Source of the DNA: an uncultured Eubacterium sp.
GTDB lineage: Bacteria > Bacillota_A > Clostridia > Lachnospirales > Lachnospiraceae
Length of the DNA stretch: 7,680 nucleotides
Reading direction: 5' to 3'
Assembly (NCBI GenBank): GCA_948560485.1
Contig: CAOXUF010000088.1
Coordinates: forward strand, 1-7,680
Under the pieces are notes generated by a model. That model was not told the DNA's origin. It did no database searches and worked only from the letters and a program-made list of their open reading frames with translations. Below, one piece after another: positions 1 to 6,070 of the stretch. Numbering within the stretch: position 1 is the first letter of the stretch; each line of letters opens with the position of its first letter. Made by a program: the position numbers and the translations under genes.

Positions 1-78
1 CATGTTTGCTAAATCATAATCTTTAATTTTATTAAAGAAGATATCCACAAGTTCCTGATACTGAGTAGTATTAGCCAT
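1..78 (-). CDS. Partial phage protein, probable neck/head-completion gene (N-terminus only)
   Basis: Only the first 26 codons are in the window; the frame is still open at base 1. The peptide begins MANTTQYQELVDIFF and continues with an amphipathic, lysine-rich stretch. The ATG at 78-76 is preceded by a good ribosome site, AGCAGGTGAT (complement of 83-92), at normal spacing. It starts 18 bases after the stop of the HeH/LEM-domain gene and continues the same operon. Genes two or three places after the capsid gene in HK97-type phages usually encode head-completion or connector proteins, so that role is inferred from position alone. The visible residues show no diagnostic motif. That the gene is real is fairly certain; its function is open. 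Confidence 0.6.
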   Translation of the reverse strand, partial: MANTTQYQELVDIFFNKIKDYDLANM

Positions 79-96
79 ATGTATCACCTGCTTTTT

Positions 97-837
97 TTAC
101 TGCTCCAAAATCTCTTCAAAATCGTATGATAAACGCTTGCTTAATAGACGAATAACATTAATGTCTACAAGCGTTTTGTTTTTAATCATCTGACTTACTT
201 TCGACACAAGAATATCTCTCATATTAACCTGTAATGCAGTGTCAATAGTTTTTTCAATTGTACCCATATCAGATGCAAATACCTGTTTGAGATTATTGAT
301 TTTTGCAACATTTTCATATACTGAAGTGAGTCTGAATTTCTTGATTGCTCGCTCATCCATAAGGATAACCAATGGTCTATTTAAGAAATCTCTCTTATAA
401 TTGTTCATTTCATTCAAATCCGCAACAGTCATATATTCAATAGCACCGATTTGATTCCATCTGAAAATTGCATTATTTGTACGAGATTTATATGTTAATC
501 CACCGAATGTAATAGATTTAACGGGAATCACAGTATCAATAGGTAAGTCTTCAATATTTGAATTAATACCAGTATCAACGGATTCGTCCAAATCATCAAT
601 TGCAGATGTAATAGAATCTAAAAGAGATTCTTTCTTTTCTTCCTGTTGTGTAATAGTAGGAACTGGATCAGTTGCATCTAAATCATCATCTTCGATTACA
701 GCGGAAATAGCCGTTTTATTATTTTCAACAACCTTAATTTTTTCAATGAGTTTTTCTTTCCCAATATTTCCTACTTTAATATCCAGTTGCTTTGCGTATT
801 CTTTTAACTCATCTAATGACATATTTTCATAATTCAT
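97..837 (-). CDS. HeH/LEM-like domain phage structural protein (246 aa), function unknown
   Basis: Residues 6-35 (MSLDELKEYAKQLDIKVG, then a lysine/glutamate helix) match the helix-extended-helix pattern of HeH/LEM or Rho-N-like domains, which are common at the N-terminus of phage proteins encoded just after the capsid gene. An acidic, probably disordered linker follows (about 40-100). Next is a compact region of about 65 residues with SITFGGLTYKSRTNN, an aromatic FRWNQIGAIEYM stretch and NRPLVILMDERAIKKF. The C-terminus is helical. Its ATG shares one base with the previous stop (TAATG), and its GGAGG (848-852) lies inside the end of the previous gene, so translation is probably coupled. Its place between the capsid gene and a likely neck gene suggests an adaptor or virion-associated role. 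That role is inferred; I do not recognise the central domain by name. Confidence 0.85.
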   Translation of the reverse strand: MNYENMSLDELKEYAKQLDIKVGNIGKEKLIEKIKVVENNKTAISAVIEDDDLDATDPVPTITQQEEKKESLLDSITSAIDDLDESVDTGINSNIEDLPIDTVIPVKSITFGGLTYKSRTNNAIFRWNQIGAIEYMTVADLNEMNNYKRDFLNRPLVILMDERAIKKFRLTSVYENVAKINNLKQVFASDMGTIEKTIDTALQVNMRDILVSKVSQMIKNKTLVDINVIRLLSKRLSYDFEEILEQ

Positions 838-1082
838 TAGTTCTTTTCCTCCAAATCTTTTACATTTCTGCTTTCCAAAGACTTATAGAATTCACCTAGC
901 GCAAAATATAGAGCAGAATTCTTTTTATATTTGTATATTGAAATAGTATTTATTTCTTTAACAAATTCATATCGGATTCCGTGTTCAGCTAACCATTTAA
1001 CCTCTGATCTATAGCTTGTTGCATATTCTCTGTCAAAATGAACTCTATACTTTGACTTCACGTTGTTTTCTTTATCACTCAT
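837..1082 (-). CDS. Small DUF5659-like phage protein (81 aa)
   Basis: The protein has a helix, then EHGIRYEFVKE, a short strand SIYKYKK and a final helix ALYFALGEFYKSL. This is the L-x(3)-G-x-[RK]-Y, strand, helix layout seen in two other small proteins of this window (at 6058-5888 and 4416-4228), and it resembles the DUF5659 family of Firmicutes phages, whose function is unknown. The start is uncertain. ATG 1082 has only a weak GAAG site. In-frame TTG codons at 1118 and 1097 lie 7-10 bases after AGG cores of AGGTGA sequences and would add 12 or 5 residues. I chose ATG because the domain begins after it and because the TTG 1118 site lies against a terminator-like hairpin. The stop overlaps the next ATG (TAATG). 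Confidence 0.75.
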   Translation of the reverse strand: MSDKENNVKSKYRVHFDREYATSYRSEVKWLAEHGIRYEFVKEINTISIYKYKKNSALYFALGEFYKSLESRNVKDLEEKN

Positions 1083-1119
1083 ATATACTTCTAACAAATG
1101 CTCACCTAAAATATGCAAT

Positions 1120-1142
1120 AAAAAATCACCTATATTAGGTGA
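1120..1142 (-). terminator. Weak intrinsic terminator-like hairpin after the capsid gene
   Basis: On the minus strand a perfect 7-bp inverted repeat TCACCTA / TAGGTGA with a 3-base loop is followed at once by six T residues. It lies about 30 bases after the capsid stop. This is the form of an intrinsic terminator, though the stem has only three G-C pairs, so it would be leaky at best. The 3' arm contains AGGTGA, a ribosome-site sequence for a possible TTG start at 1118, so the hairpin could instead mask that site. Either role would lower expression of downstream genes relative to the capsid gene. Confidence 0.5.
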
Positions 1143-1171
1143 GTCACATTTAATAATATTTTAATTAAGAA

Positions 1172-2188
1172 CTAAACAATTTCATAACGCCCAGTTAGAT
1201 TATCGCAGATTACACCAGTCCCCAAACGAACTTGCACCTGACTATCTACCGTCTGATCATGTGTATCCTGTTCAGACAAATCTCTTGCACGAACATCGCC
1301 TTCATAGAAGAGTTTTACAAGTTTTGAATTTGCAGGTAAGACATGAATTACATTGTTATCAACTTTAAAGTCATATGTACCTCTAAGGAATGTCTGAGGA
1401 ATCATAACAGCTTTTGCAGGTAAACCAATGTTTTCAACAACAACACCGGTAGTAGCAAGTTCCTCTTTCTGAGAATCCGCAATCCATGCAGTATTGATTC
1501 CTTCAGAGATATTTGCCAGAGCAGTTCTAGTACCAGCAAGAACAACTTCCTTCTGAGATGCAATCTGTACCCTCTGGATCAGGTCATTCATAAGTCCTCT
1601 GTCATAAGAACCTTTTTCCTGGAAAGCAGATGGGAGATAAGTACCAATACCATTGAAAGATGCATAAATCCTAGAATCAATTTCATTCTGGAATCCTTTC
1701 TGTAACTTTGCAATCATCTCAGGAAGAGTAATAGTACCTTTTAAGAATCTTTCGAGTTCGTCATAAACTCTCAGATAAATCCATTCAGTAGATACGGAGA
1801 AAGATTTCTTGCCCTGTAACTTCTGACGGTCAGTATCCCAATGATTACCAGAGAAACGAGAAGCAACAAGGATTGAATTATCCTCAACAACGAATTCATT
1901 CTTATCGCCTAATGCACCATTCTTTACTTCTACAAACTGGTCATAGAATCGAGAGTTTTCCCATGCGGTAGGAAGATTAATAGAAAGAACAGTTTCGATA
2001 ACGGTATAAATTTCATTTTTGTGATTCCTGAAGTTCTGCCAAGTAAGTTTATCCTCACCGAGAATTTCAAAGAATGCTTCCCTAATCGCCTGATCAGTAT
2101 ATTTAGAAGCCTCTGCATTAAACAGAGCAACCTTATTTGTGAGACTGTCATTCATCAATGCAGTCAGATCTTTTAAATAATTACCCAT
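1172..2188 (-). CDS. Major capsid protein, HK97 fold (338 aa)
   Basis: This is the shell subunit that assembles with portal and scaffold into the prohead. Its length is typical of HK97-fold capsid proteins. A long charged helix around residues 137-178 (YLRVYDELERFLKG, then QNEIDSRIYASFNG) fits the spine helix and P-domain. VVLAGTRTALANIS (216-228) and IHVLPANSKLVKLFYEGD (281-298) are typical of the later P/A-domain strands, and VRLGTGVICDNLTGRYEI forms the usual C-terminal ending. The ATG is preceded by AAGGAGG (2198-2204) nine bases away, a very strong site. Sampled GC is higher than in the portal and endonuclease genes, as expected for the most highly expressed product. The gene follows protease/scaffold and decoration genes, the classic order. 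No cleavage site for an N-terminal delta domain can be identified by eye. Confidence 0.93.
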   Translation of the reverse strand: MGNYLKDLTALMNDSLTNKVALFNAEASKYTDQAIREAFFEILGEDKLTWQNFRNHKNEIYTVIETVLSINLPTAWENSRFYDQFVEVKNGALGDKNEFVVEDNSILVASRFSGNHWDTDRQKLQGKKSFSVSTEWIYLRVYDELERFLKGTITLPEMIAKLQKGFQNEIDSRIYASFNGIGTYLPSAFQEKGSYDRGLMNDLIQRVQIASQKEVVLAGTRTALANISEGINTAWIADSQKEELATTGVVVENIGLPAKAVMIPQTFLRGTYDFKVDNNVIHVLPANSKLVKLFYEGDVRARDLSEQDTHDQTVDSQVQVRLGTGVICDNLTGRYEIV

Positions 2189-2210
2189 TTATGTATTCCT
2201 CCTTCAATTA

Positions 2211-2747
2211 TTACTGTACTTCGATAGTGTATTTAACATTTCTTGTATCAATTGCATATCCATATTCATTTGTGGAATCACCAGTAATTACTACACCAGC
2301 GGAACCGATGCAATATGGGAATCCGATTTCCTCAACATCAACAACTTTTAATTTTGTATCAGAAGCAGCTTTCGCATATGCGCCGTCCTTAAACTCTACA
2401 AAATCTCCTTTCGCAAAAGTAACGGTGCTAGGCAAATTACCAACCTTATATTTCTTATCTTTCTTCAGTTCATATGCCCTAAAAGCAATACCTGATTTAT
2501 TGATAAAATTCTCTTCATTCTGATCAGTCTTAGAAGCATTTTTGTAAGACCATGCCGGATGTGCAACCAAATACATAGCATCTTCTGTATAAGTATCAAG
2601 TGCTGCATAAACGCTCTTTTCACCAGTAACTAAATCACCTTTGCCTACAATTGCACCATTCTCTACATCTGCATCAGACTGTAAAGAAAAGCAAGAGCAA
2701 CCATTCAGATTTGTGGTTTCAACAGTCATATAAGTTTTTCTATCCAT
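2211..2747 (-). CDS. Probable head decoration protein (178 aa)
   Basis: This gene lies between the protease/scaffold gene and the major capsid gene, the position of lambda gpD and of decoration or stabilising proteins in many siphophages. The protein is rich in short beta-prone segments and glycine turns (for example STVTFAKGDFVEFKDGAYAK, and GSAGVVITGD near the end) and lacks membrane segments or a signal peptide. It starts MDRKTYMTVETTNLNGCSCF. The ATG has GGAGG (2757-2761) nine bases upstream, the same geometry as the capsid gene, and the gap to the upstream stop is 17 bases. The 22-base gap to the capsid start suggests co-expression at high level. The decoration role rests on context and general composition; I do not recognise a specific family motif. 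It could instead be another minor capsid component. Confidence 0.65.
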   Translation of the reverse strand: MDRKTYMTVETTNLNGCSCFSLQSDADVENGAIVGKGDLVTGEKSVYAALDTYTEDAMYLVAHPAWSYKNASKTDQNEENFINKSGIAFRAYELKKDKKYKVGNLPSTVTFAKGDFVEFKDGAYAKAASDTKLKVVDVEEIGFPYCIGSAGVVITGDSTNEYGYAIDTRNVKYTIEVQ

Positions 2748-2764
2748 TCTAAAATTCCTCCTAG

Positions 2765-3508
2765 TTATTTAATATATTTGTCAAGTAAATGACCATATTT
2801 GTTTTCCATAGCTTCATTTCGCCTTCCTGTAACGCCTGTTTCAGTAGGTGTATAAGTGAAGTTTTTATTTTTCTGATTGTCCATAGTATATTTGCCAACC
2901 ATTAATGTTAATTTTTCACTCACTTCTTCAAGCGTCACATCTTCTGGTTTAGTTTTTGCTTTATATACAAGGAATTCAGCACATTTTCCCAGTTTAGATG
3001 CATATCTTTCAAATAATGCATCAACATCGGCTTTATGCTGATTTGCTTTTTCAAGACTTTCTTTTGCCTTGTATTTTTCAAGTTCCTTCGTTGCATTTTC
3101 ATACTGTTCATTTAAAGATTTGAATGAAGTACCCAACTCGTCAATTTCCTTCTCATATTCAGCCTTTAAAAGATTAGTACACTCATCAACTTTTGCAGGA
3201 ACATCGTTAGCAAAAATATCATTTTTTACAGAATCAATTTCTGATTGAATACTAAATTCCTCAAAATTTTCATCTGTGATCTTATCTGTAGCAGATAAAG
3301 ACATTTCAACCTTGGAATTAAAGTCAATCACAATATCTTCAACATCAGCTTCGTTTGTAACTGCATAATCAAAACCATAAGGTTTATAATCTTCCATATC
3401 TAAAGCAAATACTTTAGAATCTGTTACATTCAAAAGTCTGTATTTACAAACATCGGACTCGCCAATCTTCTTGGCTGAAAGAATTTCCGTAAATTTCTTT
3501 AAATCCAT
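2765..3508 (-). CDS. Nested in-frame scaffold protein (247 aa, internal start)
   Basis: Inside the protease/scaffold gene, at Met236 (FMDLKKFTEILSAKK), the ATG at 3508 is preceded by a perfect AAGGAGG (complement of 3520-3526) eleven bases upstream. The site falls exactly at the junction between the end of the protease domain, through a charged linker NEPNKEEKK, and the scaffold domain. This is the arrangement of lambda C/Nu3 and similar phages, where an internal start produces excess free scaffold without protease. The product would keep the coiled coil and the C-terminal capsid-binding tail. The spacing is slightly long, and a purine-rich Lys-Glu linker can by chance encode GGAGG, so the start is inferred rather than proven. 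Confidence 0.6.
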   Translation of the reverse strand: MDLKKFTEILSAKKIGESDVCKYRLLNVTDSKVFALDMEDYKPYGFDYAVTNEADVEDIVIDFNSKVEMSLSATDKITDENFEEFSIQSEIDSVKNDIFANDVPAKVDECTNLLKAEYEKEIDELGTSFKSLNEQYENATKELEKYKAKESLEKANQHKADVDALFERYASKLGKCAEFLVYKAKTKPEDVTLEEVSEKLTLMVGKYTMDNQKNKNFTYTPTETGVTGRRNEAMENKYGHLLDKYIK

Positions 3509-4213
3509 GAATTTCTTTTCCTCCTTATTAGGTTCGTTTATTGATTTTTTATATTCATCAAGCATAAGAGCAAACTCTTTCTTGAAAGAATCAAGTTCAT
3601 AATGTCTACCAATACAAGCAGATTCAAAACATGGAATAACATCTGTACCATCTGGATTAGACCCCAAAATGCAAGCCGCACTGAACGTCATTTCTTTAAT
3701 GTTTAAATAACCATCTGAGTCATATCCGTCAGTTGAATTTATTTCGATCTCCATACTTTGTCCATAATTTTTTTCAAGAAGTGATTGTACTTCTTCATAT
3801 CTTTTTTTCCACACGATACAGCCTTTCAGCTCCAAATACTCGTGTTTCTGAATCCCGTCTTTTTCAGTAATAACTACCCATTTTGCATTATCTACAGCGT
3901 CTTTCGTAATAAATCCATAAGGTTTAGTTGTATCTTCAAACTTAATACCCTTATCACTTAAAATGATTTTCCCACCATGACTTCCAAAATCCTGTGATCC
4001 GTCATCGAGATATATGTATTCACCCACAATCGGAATGCCATATAGTGATGGGAGAGCAGTTTCAATAACTTCTTTAGACATTGCCGTCATGTTCCGATTT
4101 CTTCCGTGGTAGCATAAAAGAATATCAACTAATGCAAACTGCTTGTTAAGTTGTTTCATACTTGATGGAACTAATTGAATTTGTGTTTCATATCGAATTA
4201 CTTTATTCTCCAT
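2765..4213 (-). CDS. Prohead maturation protease fused to scaffold (482 aa)
   Basis: The N-terminal ~205 residues match the assemblin-like maturation proteases of HK97/T4-type phages: KEVIETALPSLYGIPIVGEY (47-66), then FGSHGGKI with candidate catalytic His79, PYGFI (98-102), GQSMEIEI with candidate nucleophile Ser153, and TFSAACILG (176-184). Residues from about 236 form the scaffold: a globular part to about 310, a charged probable coiled coil (about 340-404, KAEYEKEIDELGTSFKSLNE and onward) and a basic C-terminus typical of capsid-binding scaffold tails. The protease would digest the scaffold and trim the capsid protein after assembly. An upstream in-frame ATG at 4231 has no ribosome site; AAAGGAGG lies between it and the ATG at 4213, which is therefore the likely start. 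A strong internal start at 3508 probably yields a separate scaffold. Family assignment is confident; catalytic residues are by pattern only. Confidence 0.9.
   Translation of the reverse strand: MENKVIRYETQIQLVPSSMKQLNKQFALVDILLCYHGRNRNMTAMSKEVIETALPSLYGIPIVGEYIYLDDGSQDFGSHGGKIILSDKGIKFEDTTKPYGFITKDAVDNAKWVVITEKDGIQKHEYLELKGCIVWKKRYEEVQSLLEKNYGQSMEIEINSTDGYDSDGYLNIKEMTFSAACILGSNPDGTDVIPCFESACIGRHYELDSFKKEFALMLDEYKKSINEPNKEEKKFMDLKKFTEILSAKKIGESDVCKYRLLNVTDSKVFALDMEDYKPYGFDYAVTNEADVEDIVIDFNSKVEMSLSATDKITDENFEEFSIQSEIDSVKNDIFANDVPAKVDECTNLLKAEYEKEIDELGTSFKSLNEQYENATKELEKYKAKESLEKANQHKADVDALFERYASKLGKCAEFLVYKAKTKPEDVTLEEVSEKLTLMVGKYTMDNQKNKNFTYTPTETGVTGRRNEAMENKYGHLLDKYIK
3520..3526 (-). promoter_or_regulatory. 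Internal Shine-Dalgarno site for the nested scaffold
   Basis: On the minus strand this reads AAGGAGG, identical to the core before the capsid gene, and sits within the coding sequence of the protease/scaffold gene, eleven bases before an in-frame ATG at 3508. It encodes part of the Asn-Lys-Glu-Glu linker. Its full match to the 16S rRNA tail and its place at a domain boundary support a real internal start. Confidence 0.6.
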
Positions 4214-4227
4214 GTGTCCTCCTTTCA

Positions 4228-4416
4228 TCAAAATTTAACTGTATTAGAAATTAAAAAATCGCCTTGTTCAAAATTAGAACTAAGCGATTTCATCAATTCA
4301 TTCGTTTGTATAAATACGAATACTTCTTTATTATCAATATTTCTTTTTGTATATTTAAAACCAAGCGATAGGAGAGTATCGGCTTTGGATTTATCTAAAA
4401 TTAATACCTCACCCAT
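4228..4416 (-). CDS. Small DUF5659-like phage protein (62 aa)
   Basis: The peptide starts MGEVLILDKSKADTLLSLGF, followed by KYTKRNI, a strand EVFVFIQT and a helix NELMKSLSSNF, ending in a short tail. The pattern LLSLGFKY then FVFIQTNELMKSL is that of DUF5659-like phage proteins: a helix ending L-x-x-G-x-K-Y, a beta hairpin, then Thr plus a helix with spaced Leu. The ATG at 4416 has GGTGAT eight bases upstream. A TTG at 4440 would extend it by eight residues but lies before that site, so I prefer ATG. It ends 14 bases before the protease gene, whose GGAGG fills the gap. The family has no known function. The gene is separated from its relative at 6058-5888 only by the homing endonuclease. Confidence 0.75.
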   Translation of the reverse strand: MGEVLILDKSKADTLLSLGFKYTKRNIDNKEVFVFIQTNELMKSLSSNFEQGDFLISNTVKF

Positions 4417-4446
4417 ATATAAAATCACCAACTTTCTCAAATACGA

Positions 4447-5838
4447 TTATGCAATTATTTTGGATTTATCTGGTTGATTTGGATCGTTTGCATAGAACCA
4501 TTTGTAACCTTTATATGTACTTTGTGATTTCTGACAACATTTATGTATAAGGCTATCATATTTAGCATTAATATATATAATTGCTTCTGATGCAGAATTA
4601 TAAGTTTTAATAAAAATATCATTTGGCGAATATTGATTGACTTTTTGTTTGAACGACAAAACATAATCAAATTTTTCAAATGAATCATCCTTATATCTCC
4701 ACACATATCCAAATGCTGTTTTTAGTTTTCCTTTACAACACGCTATTATTGTAGGACTAGTTTTACCTAACATAGATGCAGCATTTTTGATAGAATCATA
4801 CGAAGCTATATATTCCCCGTTAATTGTATATTGATTTACGGGTTTGTTATTTATTCTAATTTTATTTGTAGGATATTTGTCAAATGGTTCACCTTTAAAT
4901 CTCCATACATATCCATAAGCAGTACAACTCTTACCTAAACATACACCCCGAATCACAGACGCAAATTTTTCTGTTCTATTTACACTCTTGACTGCATCAG
5001 TGATTGAAATATAAGTGTTTAAATATTTTCCATCTAATGAATATTTATCAACTTGGACTCTATTACGATATTTTTCTGCATTAAACTTAAATTCTTTTGT
5101 ATATGCCCATACAAATCCATATGCAGTAGTATTATCATGTATTGCAGAAGTAATAGCAGTGCCACCATATTTATTTTTTGTATTAGTAAAATTTTTATTA
5201 ATACACCTTTCGGCTTCAGCAGCACTATTATATGATTTTATAAAATCTCCTTTTAATGTAAATTGATAAACTGTTTTTGCTCCGCCAGCAATATATGTTA
5301 TATCATATTTATCAAATTTATCATTATTATATCTAAATATGTAATCACATTTAATACTTTGATGAGATAAACCCTGACACATTTTTTGTACAGTTATAGA
5401 ATTCAAATTATAATATTTCGCTGCATCAGCAATACTATCAAATGTTTGTAAATAATTTCCATATAAATCATATGAATCCACTTTTTTACTACGATAATTT
5501 ACATAATTTCCACCTTTAGAAATATTATATCCATTCTCTTCAACTAATGAATGAAATTTTTGAATATAATATATCTCTTTTTCATTCAATAATTTAATCA
5601 ATTCTGATTTGTTATTAGAAGTTATTTTTTCAATCTCTTGTACATCAAAACAATCTCTTCCATATTTTTTTATTGCCCTGTCTATCGCAGTGTCTTGTTT
5701 CTTATTATATGAAAAATGCTGATTCATTCTTTGACGTATTCCAACTCGTGTTTGTCCTATATATTTTTTATTATTAATTTTATTTGTAATGCAATAAATA
5801 TATCCTTCATACATATTACTTGTTTTATTAAAAGCCAT
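4447..5838 (-). CDS. Free-standing GIY-YIG homing endonuclease with NUMOD1-like repeats (463 aa)
   Basis: A site-specific DNA nuclease that spreads its own gene to phage copies lacking it. The GIY-YIG domain covers about residues 11-111: GYIYCITNK (12-20), KYIGQT (25-30), the conserved Arg in RQRMNQHF (Arg37), the metal-binding Glu in NEKEIYYIQKF (Glu88) and GYNISKGG (103-110), so the catalytic residues look intact. About five repeats follow, each of the form V-x-x-[YF]-x(3)-G-x-[YF]-[IL]-x-[ST]-[YF]-x-S-I/A-x-x-A ending Y/F-G-[YF]-V-W-x-[YF] (about 120-170, 189-246, 262-314, 333-382, 399-449). These resemble NUMOD1 DNA-binding modules. The ATG has GGAGG (5846-5850) seven bases upstream. It interrupts the portal-to-protease gene order, lies in its own reading frame with no visible split exon, and is very AT-rich (a sampled 60-base line, 5041-5100, is 23% GC), consistent with transfer. 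Confidence 0.95.
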   Translation of the reverse strand: MAFNKTSNMYEGYIYCITNKINNKKYIGQTRVGIRQRMNQHFSYNKKQDTAIDRAIKKYGRDCFDVQEIEKITSNNKSELIKLLNEKEIYYIQKFHSLVEENGYNISKGGNYVNYRSKKVDSYDLYGNYLQTFDSIADAAKYYNLNSITVQKMCQGLSHQSIKCDYIFRYNNDKFDKYDITYIAGGAKTVYQFTLKGDFIKSYNSAAEAERCINKNFTNTKNKYGGTAITSAIHDNTTAYGFVWAYTKEFKFNAEKYRNRVQVDKYSLDGKYLNTYISITDAVKSVNRTEKFASVIRGVCLGKSCTAYGYVWRFKGEPFDKYPTNKIRINNKPVNQYTINGEYIASYDSIKNAASMLGKTSPTIIACCKGKLKTAFGYVWRYKDDSFEKFDYVLSFKQKVNQYSPNDIFIKTYNSASEAIIYINAKYDSLIHKCCQKSQSTYKGYKWFYANDPNQPDKSKIIA

Positions 5839-5873
5839 AAAAATTCCTCCATAATATATTTCTCCAAAATATA

Positions 5874-5909
5874 AGAGTGGATAATTATTATTTCCGATTT
5901 CGCCACTCT
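5874..5909 (-). other. Inverted repeat / possible RNA hairpin between small gene and endonuclease
   Basis: A perfect 7-base inverted repeat AGAGTGG / CCACTCT (5903-5909 and 5874-5880) encloses 22 bases that include the tandem TAA TAA stops of the small DUF5659-like gene. On the minus strand it is followed by TATATTTT rather than a clean T-run, so it is a poor terminator. It may limit read-through or protect the RNA end ahead of the endonuclease gene. The loop is long, and chance occurrence is possible in AT-rich DNA. Confidence 0.3.
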
Positions 5910-6058
5910 ACTAATAATTTATTTAGATTTTCTGTTCCTTCAAATAACCAATATTTCTTCTTTGTTTTTTCATGAATTGATTTATTAATATATCTTTCTC
6001 CATTTGATAATAAAAATTCTTTTAACGGTCTACTGTAACAATAAAAATACCTTTTCAA
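5888..6058 (-). CDS. Small DUF5659 protein (56 aa, TTG start)
   Basis: This short gene fills the space between portal and endonuclease. Starting at TTG 6058 it reads (M)KRYFYCYSRPLKEFLLSNG, then ERYINKSIHEKTKKKYWLF and EGTENLNKLLVEWRNRK, ending with tandem TAA TAA stops. YFYCYSRPLKEFLLSNGERY followed by KKKYWLFEGTENLNKLL is a good match to the DUF5659 family of small Firmicutes phage proteins; no function is established. A strong ribosome site, AAAGGAG (6066-6072), overlaps the portal stop codon and is seven bases from the TTG. This supports the non-ATG start and coupling to portal translation. It is the clearest of three similar small proteins in this window. Confidence 0.85.
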   Translation of the reverse strand: MKRYFYCYSRPLKEFLLSNGERYINKSIHEKTKKKYWLFEGTENLNKLLVEWRNRK

Positions 6059-6070
6059 AATATATCTCCT

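Noticed and set aside
1930..2151. Second minus-strand frame inside the capsid gene
   Set aside because: It is out of frame with a confident capsid protein, has no ribosome site, and its leucine-rich content is typical of a frame-shifted shadow.
2158..2523. Plus-strand open frame of 121 codons across the capsid/decoration junction
   Set aside because: It lies opposite two well-supported minus-strand genes, has no credible ribosome site, and its Phe/Ser/Tyr-rich sequence is what the antisense of these genes gives.
4214..4231. Upstream ATG start for the protease (MMKGGH extension)
   Set aside because: The ribosome site AAAGGAGG lies inside this extension, and nothing suitable lies upstream of 4231, so ATG 4213 is preferred.
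4175..4477. Plus-strand open frame of 100 codons opposite the small gene and endonuclease end
   Set aside because: It crosses three minus-strand gene boundaries, lacks a ribosome site and resembles no protein family; an antisense shadow.
5015..5266. Overlapping plus-strand open frames of 60-83 codons inside the endonuclease gene
   Set aside because: They are opposite a clear GIY-YIG gene; the Phe/Ile-rich sequence comes from antisense AT-rich codons and not a membrane protein.
4447..5480. Repeat array or CRISPR in the endonuclease C-terminal half
   Set aside because: The periodicity is at the protein level (diverged NUMOD1-like modules of about 50-60 residues), with no conserved short DNA repeats or spacers.
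4228..5887. Group I or II intron carrying the endonuclease
   Set aside because: The endonuclease has its own start and ribosome site, and the genes on both sides are complete, with no split gene. No catalytic intron core was evident by eye.
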